Shown piece after piece: positions 16,308-25,336 of a DNA stretch of 64,000 nt. The DNA lies in the NCBI RefSeq assembly GCF_019636135.1, contig NZ_JAHBYD010000014.1, positions 56,980 through 120,979 of the forward strand. The letters run 5' to 3'. Source of the stretch: Phenylobacterium sp. GTDB taxonomy: Bacteria; Pseudomonadota; Alphaproteobacteria; Caulobacterales; Caulobacteraceae. The translations under genes were made by a program, and so were the position numbers. The first letter of the stretch is position 1, and each line of letters opens with the position of its first letter. The notes below the pieces were generated by a model, which was not told the origin of the DNA, did not search any database, and worked only from the letters and a program-made list of their open reading frames with translations.

Positions 16308-17831
16308 TCAAGGGGTGGAGCTCAGCCACGCCTTCGCCGCCGCGTCCTTGGGCGCTTCGGTGGAGACGGTCGGCCAGGCGAGCGTCTGGGCCTTCAGGCG
16401 CTCCACCTGCTGATGCAGCACCTCGACGGTGGCGTCCGAAGCGTCGCCCCTGCGGTTCGCCACACGCGCCTCCAGCACGGCCAGCGGCGCGTCGAGCCAG
16501 GCGGCGCGAAAGGGGACGCCGCACGCCGCCGCCAGCGCCTCGGCGCGCGCCCGCAGCGCCGGGTCCAGGAACGTCGCGTCCAGCACCACCGCGCGGCCGG
16601 CCCGCAGCATGGCGCGCGCGCTGTCGAACAGCGCGTCGTAGGCCCGCGCCTGGGCGTCGGGCGTGTAGGCTTCGCCCGGCAGGGGCGCCGTGGGCGGAAT
16701 ATCCAGCAGCCGCTTGCGCACCTCGTCCGTGCGCAGGATCACCGCGCCCGGAGACGCGCCCAGCGCCGGCGCGATCGCCCGCGAGAACCGCGACTTGCCC
16801 GAACCGGAGAGCCCGCCCACGGCCGCCAGCACCGGCGCCGCCGGCGACAGGTGCGCGATCGCCGCCTCGACATAGGCCCGCGCGGTCTGCGGATCGCCCG
16901 AGTGCGCCGAGACGTGCGCGCGCACGCCCGCCCGCACCGACAGCATCAGCGGCAGGGCCGCCAGCCCGTCCCAGATCTCCGCCGGGAACCGCCGCGCCGC
17001 CTCGTCCATGTAGCCCGACAGCGCGCGCACCGCCGCGTCGCGCCGCCCGCGGAAGTCGAGGTCCATCAGCAGGAACGCGAGGTCGTACTGGACATCCAGG
17101 TCCGACAGCACGTCGCTGAACTCGATGCAGTCGAAGAGGATCGCCCGGCCGTTCTCCATCAGGATGTTGCCCAGGTGCAGGTCGCCGTGGCACCGGCGCG
17201 AGAAGCCGTTCGCCGCCCGCCGGGCCAGCATCGCCGCCTGCTTCTCCAGCTCGGCCTCGGTCAGCGCGATCATCGCCTCGACGCGGCCCTGGTCGAGCCC
17301 GTCGCAGGTCTCGCGCAGGAGCCTGGCGTTCGAGCCGACCGTGAAGCTGAGCGCCGTCAACCCGCCCTCGGGCCTGAGCGGCGCCGCGGCGTGGAAGCCC
17401 GCGATGGTGCGGCCCAGCCCCTCGGCCAGGTCGCCGTCCACCGCCTCGGGCCTGGCCGCCAGCACCTCGCGCTCGTCGAAGCGGCGCATCTCCAACACGT
17501 GCTCGACCGTCTCGCCCGACCCGTCGATGGCGAAGCCGCCGCCGGCCTCACGGGTGATCGGACGCACCGCGCGGTAGATGTCGGGCGCGGCGGTCCTGTT
17601 GAACTCCAGCTCGCGGTCCAGCGCCCACTTGCGCAGTCCGGGGGTGGAGAAGTCGGCATAGCCCAGGTCGGCGTGGCGCTTGATCTTCCAGGCTGATTCG
17701 GCCCCCAGGAAGACGTGGGCGCAGGCGGTGTCGATGGTCCGTTCGGTCCGCCCGGCGAACCACGCCATCAGCTCCGCTTCCAGCGCCGTGGGCCTGGCGA
17801 AGCTCAAGGAAACAGCCTGCGCGTCGTCCAT
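16308..17831 (-). CDS. Bifunctional aminoglycoside-phosphotransferase-like / P-loop ATP-binding protein
   Basis: 507 residues from ATG at 17831, overlapping the pdxH 3' end by 28 bases; the open frame continues upstream inside pdxH and is rejected. The N-terminal half is a kinase-like (APH) domain with [11 protein letters not shown] (214-224) and FDCIEFSD (233-240), the catalytic and metal-binding loops. The C-terminal half is a P-loop kinase-like domain with Walker A GLSGSGKS (340-347) and an [11 protein letters not shown] segment like those of gluconate kinase/Zeta-toxin-type folds. Fusions of this type are widespread and mostly uncharacterised; small-molecule phosphorylation is inferred. 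Coupling to pdxH hints at vitamin B6 metabolism but proves nothing. Confidence 0.85.
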   Translation of the reverse strand: MDDAQAVSLSFARPTALEAELMAWFAGRTERTIDTACAHVFLGAESAWKIKRHADLGYADFSTPGLRKWALDRELEFNRTAAPDIYRAVRPITREAGGGFAIDGSGETVEHVLEMRRFDEREVLAARPEAVDGDLAEGLGRTIAGFHAAAPLRPEGGLTALSFTVGSNARLLRETCDGLDQGRVEAMIALTEAELEKQAAMLARRAANGFSRRCHGDLHLGNILMENGRAILFDCIEFSDVLSDLDVQYDLAFLLMDLDFRGRRDAAVRALSGYMDEAARRFPAEIWDGLAALPLMLSVRAGVRAHVSAHSGDPQTARAYVEAAIAHLSPAAPVLAAVGGLSGSGKSRFSRAIAPALGASPGAVILRTDEVRKRLLDIPPTAPLPGEAYTPDAQARAYDALFDSARAMLRAGRAVVLDATFLDPALRARAEALAAACGVPFRAAWLDAPLAVLEARVANRRGDASDATVEVLHQQVERLKAQTLAWPTVSTEAPKDAAAKAWLSSTP

Positions 17832-18469
17832 CCGCCATCCGCCGCCTCGAACACCAGCCGCTCGTGCAGCCGGAACGGCCTGTCGCGCCAGAACTCGATC
17901 GACTGCGGCGCGATCCGGAAGCCCGACCAGTGCGGCGGCCGCGGCACCTTCCCCAGCCCGAACCGCAGGCCCATCTCGGCGATCCTCTTCTCCAGCGCGA
18001 GGCGGTCCGGCAGCGTCCGCGACTGGTCGCTCGCCCACGCCCCGATCTGCGCCGGCCGCGCCCGCGTCGCGAAGTAGGCGTCGGCCTCGGCGTCGGTCGT
18101 CCGGGTCACGGCCCCGCGCACCCGCACCTGCCGCCTGAGCGACTTCCAGTGGAACAGCAGCGCCGCCTTCGGATGCGCCGCCAGCTCCCGGCCCTTGGCG
18201 CTCTCCAGGTTGGTGTAGAAGACGAACCCCGAGGCATCGACGTCCTTCAGCAGCACCATGCGCACGTCGGGCATGCCGTCCGCGTCGACGGTGGCCAGCG
18301 CCATGGCGTTGCCGTCGTTGGCCTCCTTCGCCACGGCCTCGGCGAACCAGTCCCTGAACAGCGCGATCGGGTCGGCCTCGCTCAGCAGCGGCGGCGGTTC
18401 GGCGGCGGCCACCTGGCGGACGTAGTCGTCCTCGCTGGGCGACGCGGGGATGAGGGTCTTGTCGGTCAC
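17804..18469 (-). CDS. pdxH: Pyridoxamine/pyridoxine 5'-phosphate oxidase
   Basis: 221 residues, normal length. Family motifs are present: [18 protein letters not shown] for FMN and substrate binding, [28 protein letters not shown], and the C-terminal [18 protein letters not shown] and RLHERLVF. It is an FMN-dependent cytosolic enzyme oxidising PNP and PMP to pyridoxal 5'-phosphate, the last step of B6 cofactor synthesis and salvage. The downstream APH/AAA kinase-like gene begins inside its 3' end. The upstream gap is divergent from the J-domain gene. Confidence 0.96.
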   Translation of the reverse strand: MTDKTLIPASPSEDDYVRQVAAAEPPPLLSEADPIALFRDWFAEAVAKEANDGNAMALATVDADGMPDVRMVLLKDVDASGFVFYTNLESAKGRELAAHPKAALLFHWKSLRRQVRVRGAVTRTTDAEADAYFATRARPAQIGAWASDQSRTLPDRLALEKRIAEMGLRFGLGKVPRPPHWSGFRIAPQSIEFWRDRPFRLHERLVFEAADGGWTTRRLFP

Positions 18470-18570
18470 CCTCGCCCTATACCGCGCCCGCCCCCGGCGT
18501 TGCGAGGGGGCGCGCGCGCCGAACTGGCCTTAACCGCGCGTTGACGCCGTTCACCCTAACGTCCGGGCTC

Positions 18571-19257
18571 ATGACTCGGCCGATGCCCGAGATGTCGATG
18601 AGGGACGCCCGCGAGGTGCTGGGCGTGACGGCGGCCGCGACCCCCGCCGAGGTCCGCGCCGCTTTCCGCGAGGCCGCCCGCAGGGCCCACCCCGACACCG
18701 GCGGCGACGCCGGCGCCTTCCGCCAGGTGGTCGACGCCTACCAGCGCCTGCAGCACCCCGAACGCTACGTCGCCCCGCCGGTCCGCCCGCGCGCCGCGCC
18801 CGATCCGGACCTCGAGATCACGCCGAAGCTGGCCCTCGAGGGCGGCGACGTCGACCACCACTTCCCGGACGGCCGCGCCATCCGCATCACGCTGCCGCCG
18901 GGCCTCCGCTCGGGCGACAAGGTGGCCGCCGGCGGCGCCGAGCTCTGCGTCTACATCCGCGCCGAAGACGGCGTACTGGTCCGTGGCGACGACGTCTGGA
19001 TGACCGTGACGGTTCCCGCCGCCACGCTGAAGAAGGGCGGCCGGATCAGCCTCGACACGCCGATCGGGCCGCGCAGCGTCTGGATCGACGCCAGGGCCGC
19101 CGAGCGCGGCCTGGTCCGCGTCGAGGGCGAGGGCCTGCCGGCCCGCGGCCGCCGCGCCCGGGGCTGCCTGTTCGTGCGCCTCACCGCCGCCCCCGGCGTC
19201 GCCGACAGCGCCGCCATGGCCCTCCTCCGCCGCTTCGCCGCCGCCTGGGCGGCCTGA
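18571..19257 (+). CDS. J-domain protein with DnaJ C-terminal-like domain
   Basis: 228 residues from ATG at 18571; an upstream TTG at 18541 and an ATG at 18583 are alternatives, and no strong ribosome-binding site decides. An N-terminal J domain (ARDVL-like REVLGVTAAATPAEVRAAFREAAR, then HPDTGG as the HPD motif) is followed by a linker and a DnaJ-C-like beta domain (LEGGDVDHHFPDGRAIRITL). The usual central zinc finger is absent, so it is a class B/C co-chaperone expected to stimulate DnaK ATPase. It stands alone on this strand. Confidence 0.88.
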   Translation: MTRPMPEMSMRDAREVLGVTAAATPAEVRAAFREAARRAHPDTGGDAGAFRQVVDAYQRLQHPERYVAPPVRPRAAPDPDLEITPKLALEGGDVDHHFPDGRAIRITLPPGLRSGDKVAAGGAELCVYIRAEDGVLVRGDDVWMTVTVPAATLKKGGRISLDTPIGPRSVWIDARAAERGLVRVEGEGLPARGRRARGCLFVRLTAAPGVADSAAMALLRRFAAAWAA

Positions 19258-19267
19258 GGCGCCGGCC

Positions 19268-19657
19268 CTACTCCTCCGCGGGCGCGTAGGTGAGGTAGCC
19301 GCGCTCGACCATGCGGCGCAGGCCGTCGTAGGCGGCGGCGAGCTCGTCGTAGGTGGCGCGCAGGTGGACGAGGCCGGCGATCTGCTCGCGCGTCGGGGCG
19401 CCGGCCTCCTCGCTGATGGCGAGCGCGGCCACGACCCAGCGGGTGCGGGCGAGCGCGCAGGCCGACGCCAGCTTGTGGATGCGCTCGCCCTCGACGGCGC
19501 CCATGGCCCCGCTCAGGAGCTTCCTGTTGGCGGCATAGGCGGCGTAGTCGATCTGCTCGAGGTGGCCGCGCAGGTTGCGCTGGGCCTTGGGATCGACGTC
19601 GTCGTCGGGCTCGAAATGGTCGCTGGGGGTGCGGCGGGCGCCGATCAGCTTGGCCAT
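19268..19657 (-). CDS. Conserved hypothetical protein, alpha-helical
   Basis: 129 residues starting MAKLIGARRTPSDHFEPD. The N-terminal 30 residues are acidic and probably disordered. Residues 30-125 are predicted helical with many Ala/Leu heptads (LEQIDYAAYAANRKLL, IHKLASACALARTRWVVAAL, LVHLRATYDELAAAYDGL). It has no signal peptide, no membrane segment and no catalytic motif I can recognise. It is convergent with the J-domain gene, with only 10 bases between the stops, and codon use is like that of its neighbours. Confidence 0.75.
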   Translation of the reverse strand: MAKLIGARRTPSDHFEPDDDVDPKAQRNLRGHLEQIDYAAYAANRKLLSGAMGAVEGERIHKLASACALARTRWVVAALAISEEAGAPTREQIAGLVHLRATYDELAAAYDGLRRMVERGYLTYAPAEE

Positions 19658-19729
19658 GGGCGCAAGCTCCTGTGGGACACGGGTCGCCGTGAGGTTGCGC
19701 CCGAAAGGCTAACAATCCCTTCGGATCGG

Positions 19730-20191
19730 CTACAGACCCTTGGCCTTGGCCAGGTTGACCTTCGGAATGGCCACGGCGAAGGCGCCGCCGCGCCTGGCCT
19801 TGGCGGCGGCGGTCTCGGCCCAGGCGGCGGCGAAGGCGGCGGGCGTGGGGCCCGCCGGGTCGCCGAGGGCCAGCGTCCAGGCGCGGCCGGCGAGCGCCTT
19901 GGCCAGCGTGGCGCGCAGGTCGGGGTCGTCCTGCGGTGGGTCGGCAGGCGGCTTCAGGAGCGTGTGCAGGACCAGCGCGTCGGCGCGGGGTGCGACGACG
20001 GCCAGCGGCGCGCCGCCAGGTGCGTCCTTCAGCGCCGCCGCGAAGCCGCTGAGCGCCATGCGGGCGCGGGTGGTGCGACGCTCGCCGCCGGCCCAGCCGA
20101 CCGGGCCTGCCGCATCGGCGCGCACGAAGGCCCAGCCGCCGTGCCCCAGGCCGGCGTCGTGATGGGAGGCGATCCAGAGGCGGGTGGTCAA
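19730..20191 (-). CDS. RNase H-fold-like protein lacking catalytic acids
   Basis: 153 residues from TTG at 20191; the frame continues upstream into the repeat at 20209-20303, which cannot be coding. Residues 18-50 (GGWAFVR ... GGERRTTRARMALSGF) align by eye with the core of RNase HI (GGWGAIL ... [15 protein letters not shown]), which is encoded at 28267 in this window. In that alignment catalytic Asp10 is Ala8 and Glu48 is Ala46; only Asp71 could stand for Asp70. So it keeps the fold signature but probably not nuclease activity. It may bind nucleic acid or be a degenerate relic. No operon partner. Confidence 0.6.
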   Translation of the reverse strand: MTTRLWIASHHDAGLGHGGWAFVRADAAGPVGWAGGERRTTRARMALSGFAAALKDAPGGAPLAVVAPRADALVLHTLLKPPADPPQDDPDLRATLAKALAGRAWTLALGDPAGPTPAAFAAAWAETAAAKARRGGAFAVAIPKVNLAKAKGL

Positions 20192-20208
20192 TTGCAGACC
20201 CTCAGGAA

Positions 20209-20303
20209 CGTCATGGCCCGGCGTGTCCGGGCCACCCACTGGGCTGTGACCGGACTTCTAGCTCACAGCCCAATGGGTCCCCCGGACGAGCCGGGGGATG
20301 ACG
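20209..20303. repeat. Palindromic intergenic repeat, family B, short copy
   Basis: Left end CGTCATGGCCCGGCGTGTCC; right end reads inward as CGTCATCCCCCGGCTCGTCC on the opposite strand. Both continue into an inverted CCCA(C/T)TGGGCTGTGA. The interior is only about 15 bases, so the conserved core seen in other copies is missing. Orientation is GGCC-type end left, CCCCC-type end right. Confidence 0.85.
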
Positions 20304-20326
20304 AGCGAAAGGGAGAGGTGGCGGGG

Positions 20327-21751
20327 TCAGTCCTTCGCCTCGGCGTACATCTTCACCAGCCGGTAGCTGAACTCGCGGCCCTCCATCAGGGAGGTGACGC
20401 CGATGCGTTCATTCAGGCCGTGGATGCCGCCGAGGTCGGGGTCGTAGAACAGGCCCGAGACGCCGTAGACCGGGATGCCGACGGCGATGAACGCCGGGGC
20501 GTCGGTGCCGCCCGCCTGCAGGATCGGCACGACCGGCACGCCCGGCCACATGGCCTGCGACACCTTCTCGATGGGGCCGAGCACGTTGGGCGTGAGCGGC
20601 GGGGCGGGCTTGGCGTCGACGCGGTCGAGCGGCACGGTCGAGACACTGACCTTGGCGTCGCCGATGACCTTGACCAGCGTGTCGCGCACCTGGCCCGCGG
20701 TCTCGCCCGGGAAGATGCGGCAGTTGATGGTGGCGGTGGCGCGCTGGGGCAGCGCGTTCTGGGCGTGGCCGCCCTGGATCTGGGTGGCGACGCAGGTGGT
20801 GCGCAGGATGGCGTTGTCGTTGGCGTCCGTGCTGAGCAGGGCGTTGGCCGCCTTGTCGCCGGGGTTGGCCACGATGGCGGTCATCGCCGCGCCGCGCTCG
20901 CCGCCCACCACGCCGGCCATGCGGGTGAAGTAGGCGCGGGTGGTGTCGTTCATCTGCACCGGGAACTCGTAGGCCGCGATCCGGTCGACGGCCTTGGCGA
21001 GCTGGTAGATGGCGTTGTCGGGCACGGGGCGGGAGGAGTGGCCGCCGGGGTTGGTGGCCTCGAGGCGATAGCTGAACGAGCTCTTCTCGCCGGCCTGGAT
21101 GTTGTGGACCACGCGCTTGCCGCCGGGCGCGTCGAGGCCGCCGCCGGCGCCTTCGTTCAGGCCGAAGGCCGCGTCCACGAGGTCGCGCTTGTTCTCGGCC
21201 AGCCAGCGCGCGCCGTTGACCTGGCCGCCGCCTTCCTCGCCGCAGGTGAGCGCCACCTTGAGCGTGCGGCGCGGCTGGTAGCCCTCGCGCTTGAAGCGCA
21301 CGAAGAGGTCGGTCCAGATCGCGGCCTGGGCTTTGTCGTCGCTGGCGCCGCGGGCGTAGAAGTAGCCGTTCTCCTCGACCAGCTTGAACGGGTCACGCTC
21401 CCAGTCCTCGCGCCTGGCCTCGACCACGTCGATGTGGGCGAGCAGCAGGACGGCCTTGGCCTTGGGGTCCTTGCCCGGGAAGACGGCGACGAGGCCGCCG
21501 TCCTTGGGCTTGCCCGGCGGGGTGAAGACCGTGAGCTGGCTGTCGGCGAAGCCCGCGGCCTTCAGGCGGTCGGCCATGCGCTGGGCGGCCAGCGTGCAGT
21601 CGCCGGCGGAGAAGGTGGTGTTGGTCTCGACCAGCTCCTTGTAGAGCTCGCGGAACTGCGCCTCGCCGGTGTCGGCCGGGGCCTTGGGGGCGGCCTGCGC
21701 CGTGGCGGCGAGCGCGGCCGTGGCGGCCAGTGCGGCGGCGAACCTGAACAT
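20327..21751 (-). CDS. Secreted M20-family metallopeptidase
   Basis: 474 residues from ATG at 21751, preceded by GGGAGGGG. The signal peptide is residues 1-21 (cleavage near AQAAP). Di-zinc ligands are visible: AHIDVV (His106, with Asp108), GASDDK (Asp138), CGEEGGG (Glu172 as general base and Glu173), and the C-terminal GIHGLNE histidine. GGHSS marks the dimerisation/lid domain. M20 enzymes cleave dipeptides or remove N-acyl groups from amino acids; export points to periplasmic peptide use. Upstream is a family-A repeat and then a serine hydrolase on the same strand. Confidence 0.92.
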   Translation of the reverse strand: MFRFAAALAATAALAATAQAAPKAPADTGEAQFRELYKELVETNTTFSAGDCTLAAQRMADRLKAAGFADSQLTVFTPPGKPKDGGLVAVFPGKDPKAKAVLLLAHIDVVEARREDWERDPFKLVEENGYFYARGASDDKAQAAIWTDLFVRFKREGYQPRRTLKVALTCGEEGGGQVNGARWLAENKRDLVDAAFGLNEGAGGGLDAPGGKRVVHNIQAGEKSSFSYRLEATNPGGHSSRPVPDNAIYQLAKAVDRIAAYEFPVQMNDTTRAYFTRMAGVVGGERGAAMTAIVANPGDKAANALLSTDANDNAILRTTCVATQIQGGHAQNALPQRATATINCRIFPGETAGQVRDTLVKVIGDAKVSVSTVPLDRVDAKPAPPLTPNVLGPIEKVSQAMWPGVPVVPILQAGGTDAPAFIAVGIPVYGVSGLFYDPDLGGIHGLNERIGVTSLMEGREFSYRLVKMYAEAKD

Positions 21752-21799
21752 CGATAACCCCTCCCGAAGATGCGCTACTCCTACCGCCTCCTCTTCGTT

Positions 21800-21951
21800 T
21801 GTCATCCCGGTTTCGCGGCACGCGAAGACCGGGACCCAACCATCCGGCGCTCTGACGTTGTGGGTGGCCTCGATCGCGGGGGCCGGAGCGCCGACGCGGA
21901 GCACCGGATGGTTGGGTCCCGGTCTTTGGCTGCGCCAAAACCGGGATGACA
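21800..21951. repeat. Palindromic intergenic repeat, family A, copy 2
   Basis: Ends TGTCATCCCGGTTTCGCGG and CCAAAACCGGGATGACA are inverted; subterminal arms ACCCAACCATCCGGCGCTC and GCACCGGATGGTTGGGT are inverted as well. Same family as 8633-8787. It lies between two same-strand genes. Confidence 0.85.
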
Positions 21952-21960
21952 AGTGTGGGA

Positions 21961-23115
21961 TCAGGCGGCCGCCGCCGCCGCGACCACCGCCTGCGAGAGC
22001 GCGCCGCTCATGCCCTCCGTGGAGGTGTTGGTCATGAGGACGAAGGTGAGGTTGCGGGAGGGATCGACGAACCAGGTGTGGCCGTAGACGCCGCCCCAGA
22101 GCCACGAGCCGTTCGGCAGCGGCGAGCCGGACGCGGCGTTGTCGAGCACCACGGCGCCGCCGAAGCCGAAGCCCATGCCCGGGCCGCTGATGACGATGGC
22201 GTGGCCGCCGGTCTGGTTGGTCACCATCGCCTTGGCGGTCTCGCCCGAGAGGATGGGCGCGCCGCCCCGGCGGATGGTCTCCAGGAAGCCGATGAAGTCG
22301 GTCGCCGAGCAGGCCATGCCCGCGCCGCCGGACGGGAACGACGCCTTGTCGAAGATGCGGTCGGGGGCGAAGCGGATGCCCGAGAGCTCGGCGAAGGGGA
22401 CGACGTGGGTCTCGCCCATCGGGATCGGCGGCGGGCCGTCGGCGTAGGCCTTGGCGAGGCGGCGGCTGTCGGCGACGTGGAAGCCGGTGTCGGCCATGCC
22501 GAGGGGCTTCGTCACCTTCTCGGCCACGACCTCGCCCAGGGTCTTCCCGGCCGCCTGCTCCATGGCGGCGCCCAGGACGTCCATGCCGACCGAGTACAGC
22601 CAGGCCGCACCGGGCGGGAAGATCAGGCCCGCCTCGGTGATCCGCTTCAGGTTCTCGGTGAAGCCGAGCCCCGGCTGGTCCATGCCGTCGGACACCTGGA
22701 GCTGGAGATAAGGTCCGTCGATGGGCTGCATGAAGCCGTAGGAGAGCCCCGCGGTGTGGGTGAGGAGCTGGAAGATGGTGATCGGCGGGGCCTGGCCGTC
22801 CCACTGCGGCCTGAAGTCGGGCAGGAACTTCGTGACCGGGTCGTCGAGCTTCAGCAGGCCGTCTTCCACCAGCGCCAGGGCGGCGGCGGTGACGATCGGC
22901 TTGGTGAGCGACGAGGCGCGGAAGATGGCGTTCGTCTCCATCGCGCGGCCGGCCTCGATGTCGGCCTTCCCGGCGGCGCGGGCGTAGGCCAGGGCGCCGT
23001 CGCGGGCGACGAGGCAGACGCCCCCGGCGAGCCGGCCCTCGGCGATCGCGGCGTCGATCAGCGGATCCAGCCGGGCGGCAAGCGCGGCATCGGGGCGTTC
23101 TGCGAGCTGGACCAT
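21961..23115 (-). CDS. Beta-lactamase-related serine hydrolase (class C / esterase type)
   Basis: 384 residues with no clear signal peptide, so probably cytoplasmic. The active-site serine motif SLTK is at 69-72 (Ser69, Lys72), the second-motif tyrosine in WLYSVGMDVLG, and a third-motif equivalent YGHTWFVD near the end. These fit the PF00144 serine hydrolase family, which includes esterases, D-aminopeptidases and class C beta-lactamases; most environmental members are esterases. It is divergent from the metallo-hydrolase gene at 23243. Confidence 0.9.
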   Translation of the reverse strand: MVQLAERPDAALAARLDPLIDAAIAEGRLAGGVCLVARDGALAYARAAGKADIEAGRAMETNAIFRASSLTKPIVTAAALALVEDGLLKLDDPVTKFLPDFRPQWDGQAPPITIFQLLTHTAGLSYGFMQPIDGPYLQLQVSDGMDQPGLGFTENLKRITEAGLIFPPGAAWLYSVGMDVLGAAMEQAAGKTLGEVVAEKVTKPLGMADTGFHVADSRRLAKAYADGPPPIPMGETHVVPFAELSGIRFAPDRIFDKASFPSGGAGMACSATDFIGFLETIRRGGAPILSGETAKAMVTNQTGGHAIVISGPGMGFGFGGAVVLDNAASGSPLPNGSWLWGGVYGHTWFVDPSRNLTFVLMTNTSTEGMSGALSQAVVAAAAAA

Positions 23116-23242
23116 GGCGTTCCTCTGTATTGTCGGCGCGCAGCCAACAGGCTGCCCCCCGCGTCAGTCAATGCGCGCGTGGTGTTGCCCTCCGCAGCGG
23201 GAGGGGCGGATACTGCGGCGAGCTATCCGTGGGAGTGGGCGC

Positions 23243-24325
23243 GTGCGGGACGGGATCGAACAGGGGACGTGGGAGAGCCACCGTCCGAAGCTGACCTATC
23301 CGTTCGACCATGCGCCGAAGCTGGGCGAGGCGGTGGACATCGCGCCGGGCGTGAAGTGGCTGCGCATGCCGCTGGGCGGGGCGTTGCAGTGGATCAACGT
23401 CTGGGCGCTGGCCGACGAAACGCCTGATGGCAAGGCGGGCTGGGCCATCGTCGACACCGGCATCAGCGGGATCGAGACGCGCAACGCCTGGCGCGCGGCG
23501 CTGGCGGGTCCGCTGGGCGGCAAGCCGGTGACGCGGGTGTTCGTCACCCACATGCACCCGGACCACATCGGCATGTCCGGCTACCTCACGCGCAAGTTCG
23601 ACGCGCGGCTGTGGATCACCCGGCTGGAGTACATCACCTGCCGCTCGCTGGCGGCCGACACCGGGCGCGAGGCGCCGGAGGACGCGGTGCGCTTCTTCCG
23701 CGCCGCGGGCTGGGACGAGGAGGCGCTGGAGAACTATCGCGCCAAGTTCGGCGGGTTCGGCCGCGGGCTCTACGCGCTGCCCGACAGCTTCCACCGGCTG
23801 AACGACGGCGACGAGGTGAAGATCGGCGACCACGCCTGGCGCGTGGTGGTCGGATCGGGCCACAGCCCGGAGCACGCCTGCCTCTGGTGCCCCGACCTGA
23901 AGCTGATGATCTCGGGCGACCAGGTGCTGCCGAAGATCTCGTCGAACGTGTCGGTGTTCCCGACCGAGCCCGACGGCGACCCGCTGACCGACTGGCTGAC
24001 GTCGCTGAAGCGGATCAAGGGCAAGATCCCCGACGACGTGCTGGTGCTGCCGGCGCACAACGACCCGTTCCGGGGCCTGCACGCGCGGATCGACCACCTG
24101 ATCGGCGGGCATGAGCGGGGCCTGACACGGCTGCACGCGCTGATCGCCGAGCCGAAGCGGGTGGTGGACGTCTTCCACGTGCTGTTCCGGCGCAAGATCG
24201 ACGAGTACCTGCTGGGGATGGCGACGGGCGAGGGCCTGGCCCACCTGAACTGCCTGCTGGCCCGCGGCCAGGCGGTGCGGGAGCGGGACGCCTCGGGCGT
24301 CGACTGGTACCGCGCGGCGGCGTAA
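23243..24325 (+). CDS. MBL-fold metallo-hydrolase
   Basis: 360 residues from GTG at 23243, with GGGAG 8-13 bases upstream. The zinc-binding motif is THMHPDHIG (about residue 100), with further ligands in GSGHSPEHACL, ISGDQVLP and PAHNDPF. The C-terminal 100 residues are helical (HERGLTRLHALIAEPKRVVD, LNCLLARGQAVRER), as in family members acting on acyl-CoA or lactone-type substrates. No signal peptide. The adjacent SDR on the same strand starts 46 bases downstream, so co-transcription is possible. Confidence 0.88.
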   Translation: MRDGIEQGTWESHRPKLTYPFDHAPKLGEAVDIAPGVKWLRMPLGGALQWINVWALADETPDGKAGWAIVDTGISGIETRNAWRAALAGPLGGKPVTRVFVTHMHPDHIGMSGYLTRKFDARLWITRLEYITCRSLAADTGREAPEDAVRFFRAAGWDEEALENYRAKFGGFGRGLYALPDSFHRLNDGDEVKIGDHAWRVVVGSGHSPEHACLWCPDLKLMISGDQVLPKISSNVSVFPTEPDGDPLTDWLTSLKRIKGKIPDDVLVLPAHNDPFRGLHARIDHLIGGHERGLTRLHALIAEPKRVVDVFHVLFRRKIDEYLLGMATGEGLAHLNCLLARGQAVRERDASGVDWYRAAA

Positions 24326-24370
24326 GGCTGCCGCCCAGGGCCGTGGGACAGGCGGCTGCGAGGGGATGGC

Positions 24371-25336
24371 ATGAGCGAACGGATCACTTCGGACTTCGGG
24401 GCCAGGAGCACGGCGCGCGAGGTCGTGGCGGGGCACGACCTGGCGGGCGCCAGCGCCATCGTGACGGGGGCGGCCACCGGCATCGGCGTCGAGACGGCCC
24501 GTGCGCTGGCCGAGGCGGGCGCCGACGTCATGCTGGCGGTGCGCAACACCGACGCCGGCCAGGCGGTCGCCGACGAGATCAACCGGGCGGGCGGGGGCAA
24601 GGTCAGCGTCGGGCGGGTCGACCTGTCGGACCTGGCGTCGGTGGGCGCGTTCGCCACGGCCTGGGGCGACAGGCCGCTCAACATCCTGGTCAACAACGCC
24701 GGGGTCATGGCCTGCCCGCTGGCCTACACGGCGCAGGACCTGGAGATGCAGGTGGGCACGAACCACTTCGGCCACTTCCTGCTCGCCATGCTGCTGGCGC
24801 GGGGGCTGATGAACGCGGCCGACGAAGGGCGTGGGAGCCGGGTGGTCTCGCTGTCGTCCATCGGCCACCGGCGGGGCGGCGTGGTGTTCGACGACATCCA
24901 CTATCGCAACCGGCCCTACGACAAGTGGGAGAGCTACGGGCAGGCGAAGACGGCCAATTCGCTGTTCGCCGTGGGCTTCACCGAGCGCTTCGCCGACCTG
25001 GGCGTGACGGCCAATGCGGTGATGCCGGGCGGGATCATGACGCCGCTGCAGCGGCACCTCAGCCGCGAGGAGATGATCGGCTTCGGCTGGATGGACGAGA
25101 CCGGCAGGCTGAACGACCGCTTCAAGTCCACCGAGCAGGGCGCGGCCACCAGCGTCTGGGCGGCGGTGGGCGACGAGCTGGAGGGCGTGGGCGGGCTCTA
25201 TCTGGAGAACTGCAACCAGGCTCTTCCGTGGAGCCAGGAGAGCCCCTTCGAAGGGGTGATGCCGCACGCGCTCGACCCGGAGGCGGCCCGGCGGCTGTGG
25301 GCGATCTCGGAAGAGACCACCGGAGCGCGGCTGTGA
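24371..25336 (+). CDS. Short-chain dehydrogenase/reductase
   Basis: 321 residues. NAD(P)-binding TGAATGIG is at 32-39, NNAG at about 108-111, the catalytic serine lies in VSLSSIGHR, and the YGQAK catalytic pair (Tyr189, Lys193) is present. The pattern (long N-terminal extension, retinol-dehydrogenase-like TNHFGHFLLAMLL) matches the oxidoreductase subgroup often annotated as retinol dehydrogenase/WWOX-like. Its substrate is unknown. It is the first of three genes joined by GTGA overlaps with two acetyltransferase-like genes. Confidence 0.92.
   Translation: MSERITSDFGARSTAREVVAGHDLAGASAIVTGAATGIGVETARALAEAGADVMLAVRNTDAGQAVADEINRAGGGKVSVGRVDLSDLASVGAFATAWGDRPLNILVNNAGVMACPLAYTAQDLEMQVGTNHFGHFLLAMLLARGLMNAADEGRGSRVVSLSSIGHRRGGVVFDDIHYRNRPYDKWESYGQAKTANSLFAVGFTERFADLGVTANAVMPGGIMTPLQRHLSREEMIGFGWMDETGRLNDRFKSTEQGAATSVWAAVGDELEGVGGLYLENCNQALPWSQESPFEGVMPHALDPEAARRLWAISEETTGARL

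Noticed and set aside
20192..20239. Upstream extension of the RNase H-like frame
   Set aside because: It would be translated from a repeat element (giving MGGPDTPGHD), a false N-terminus common to frames crossing these repeats.
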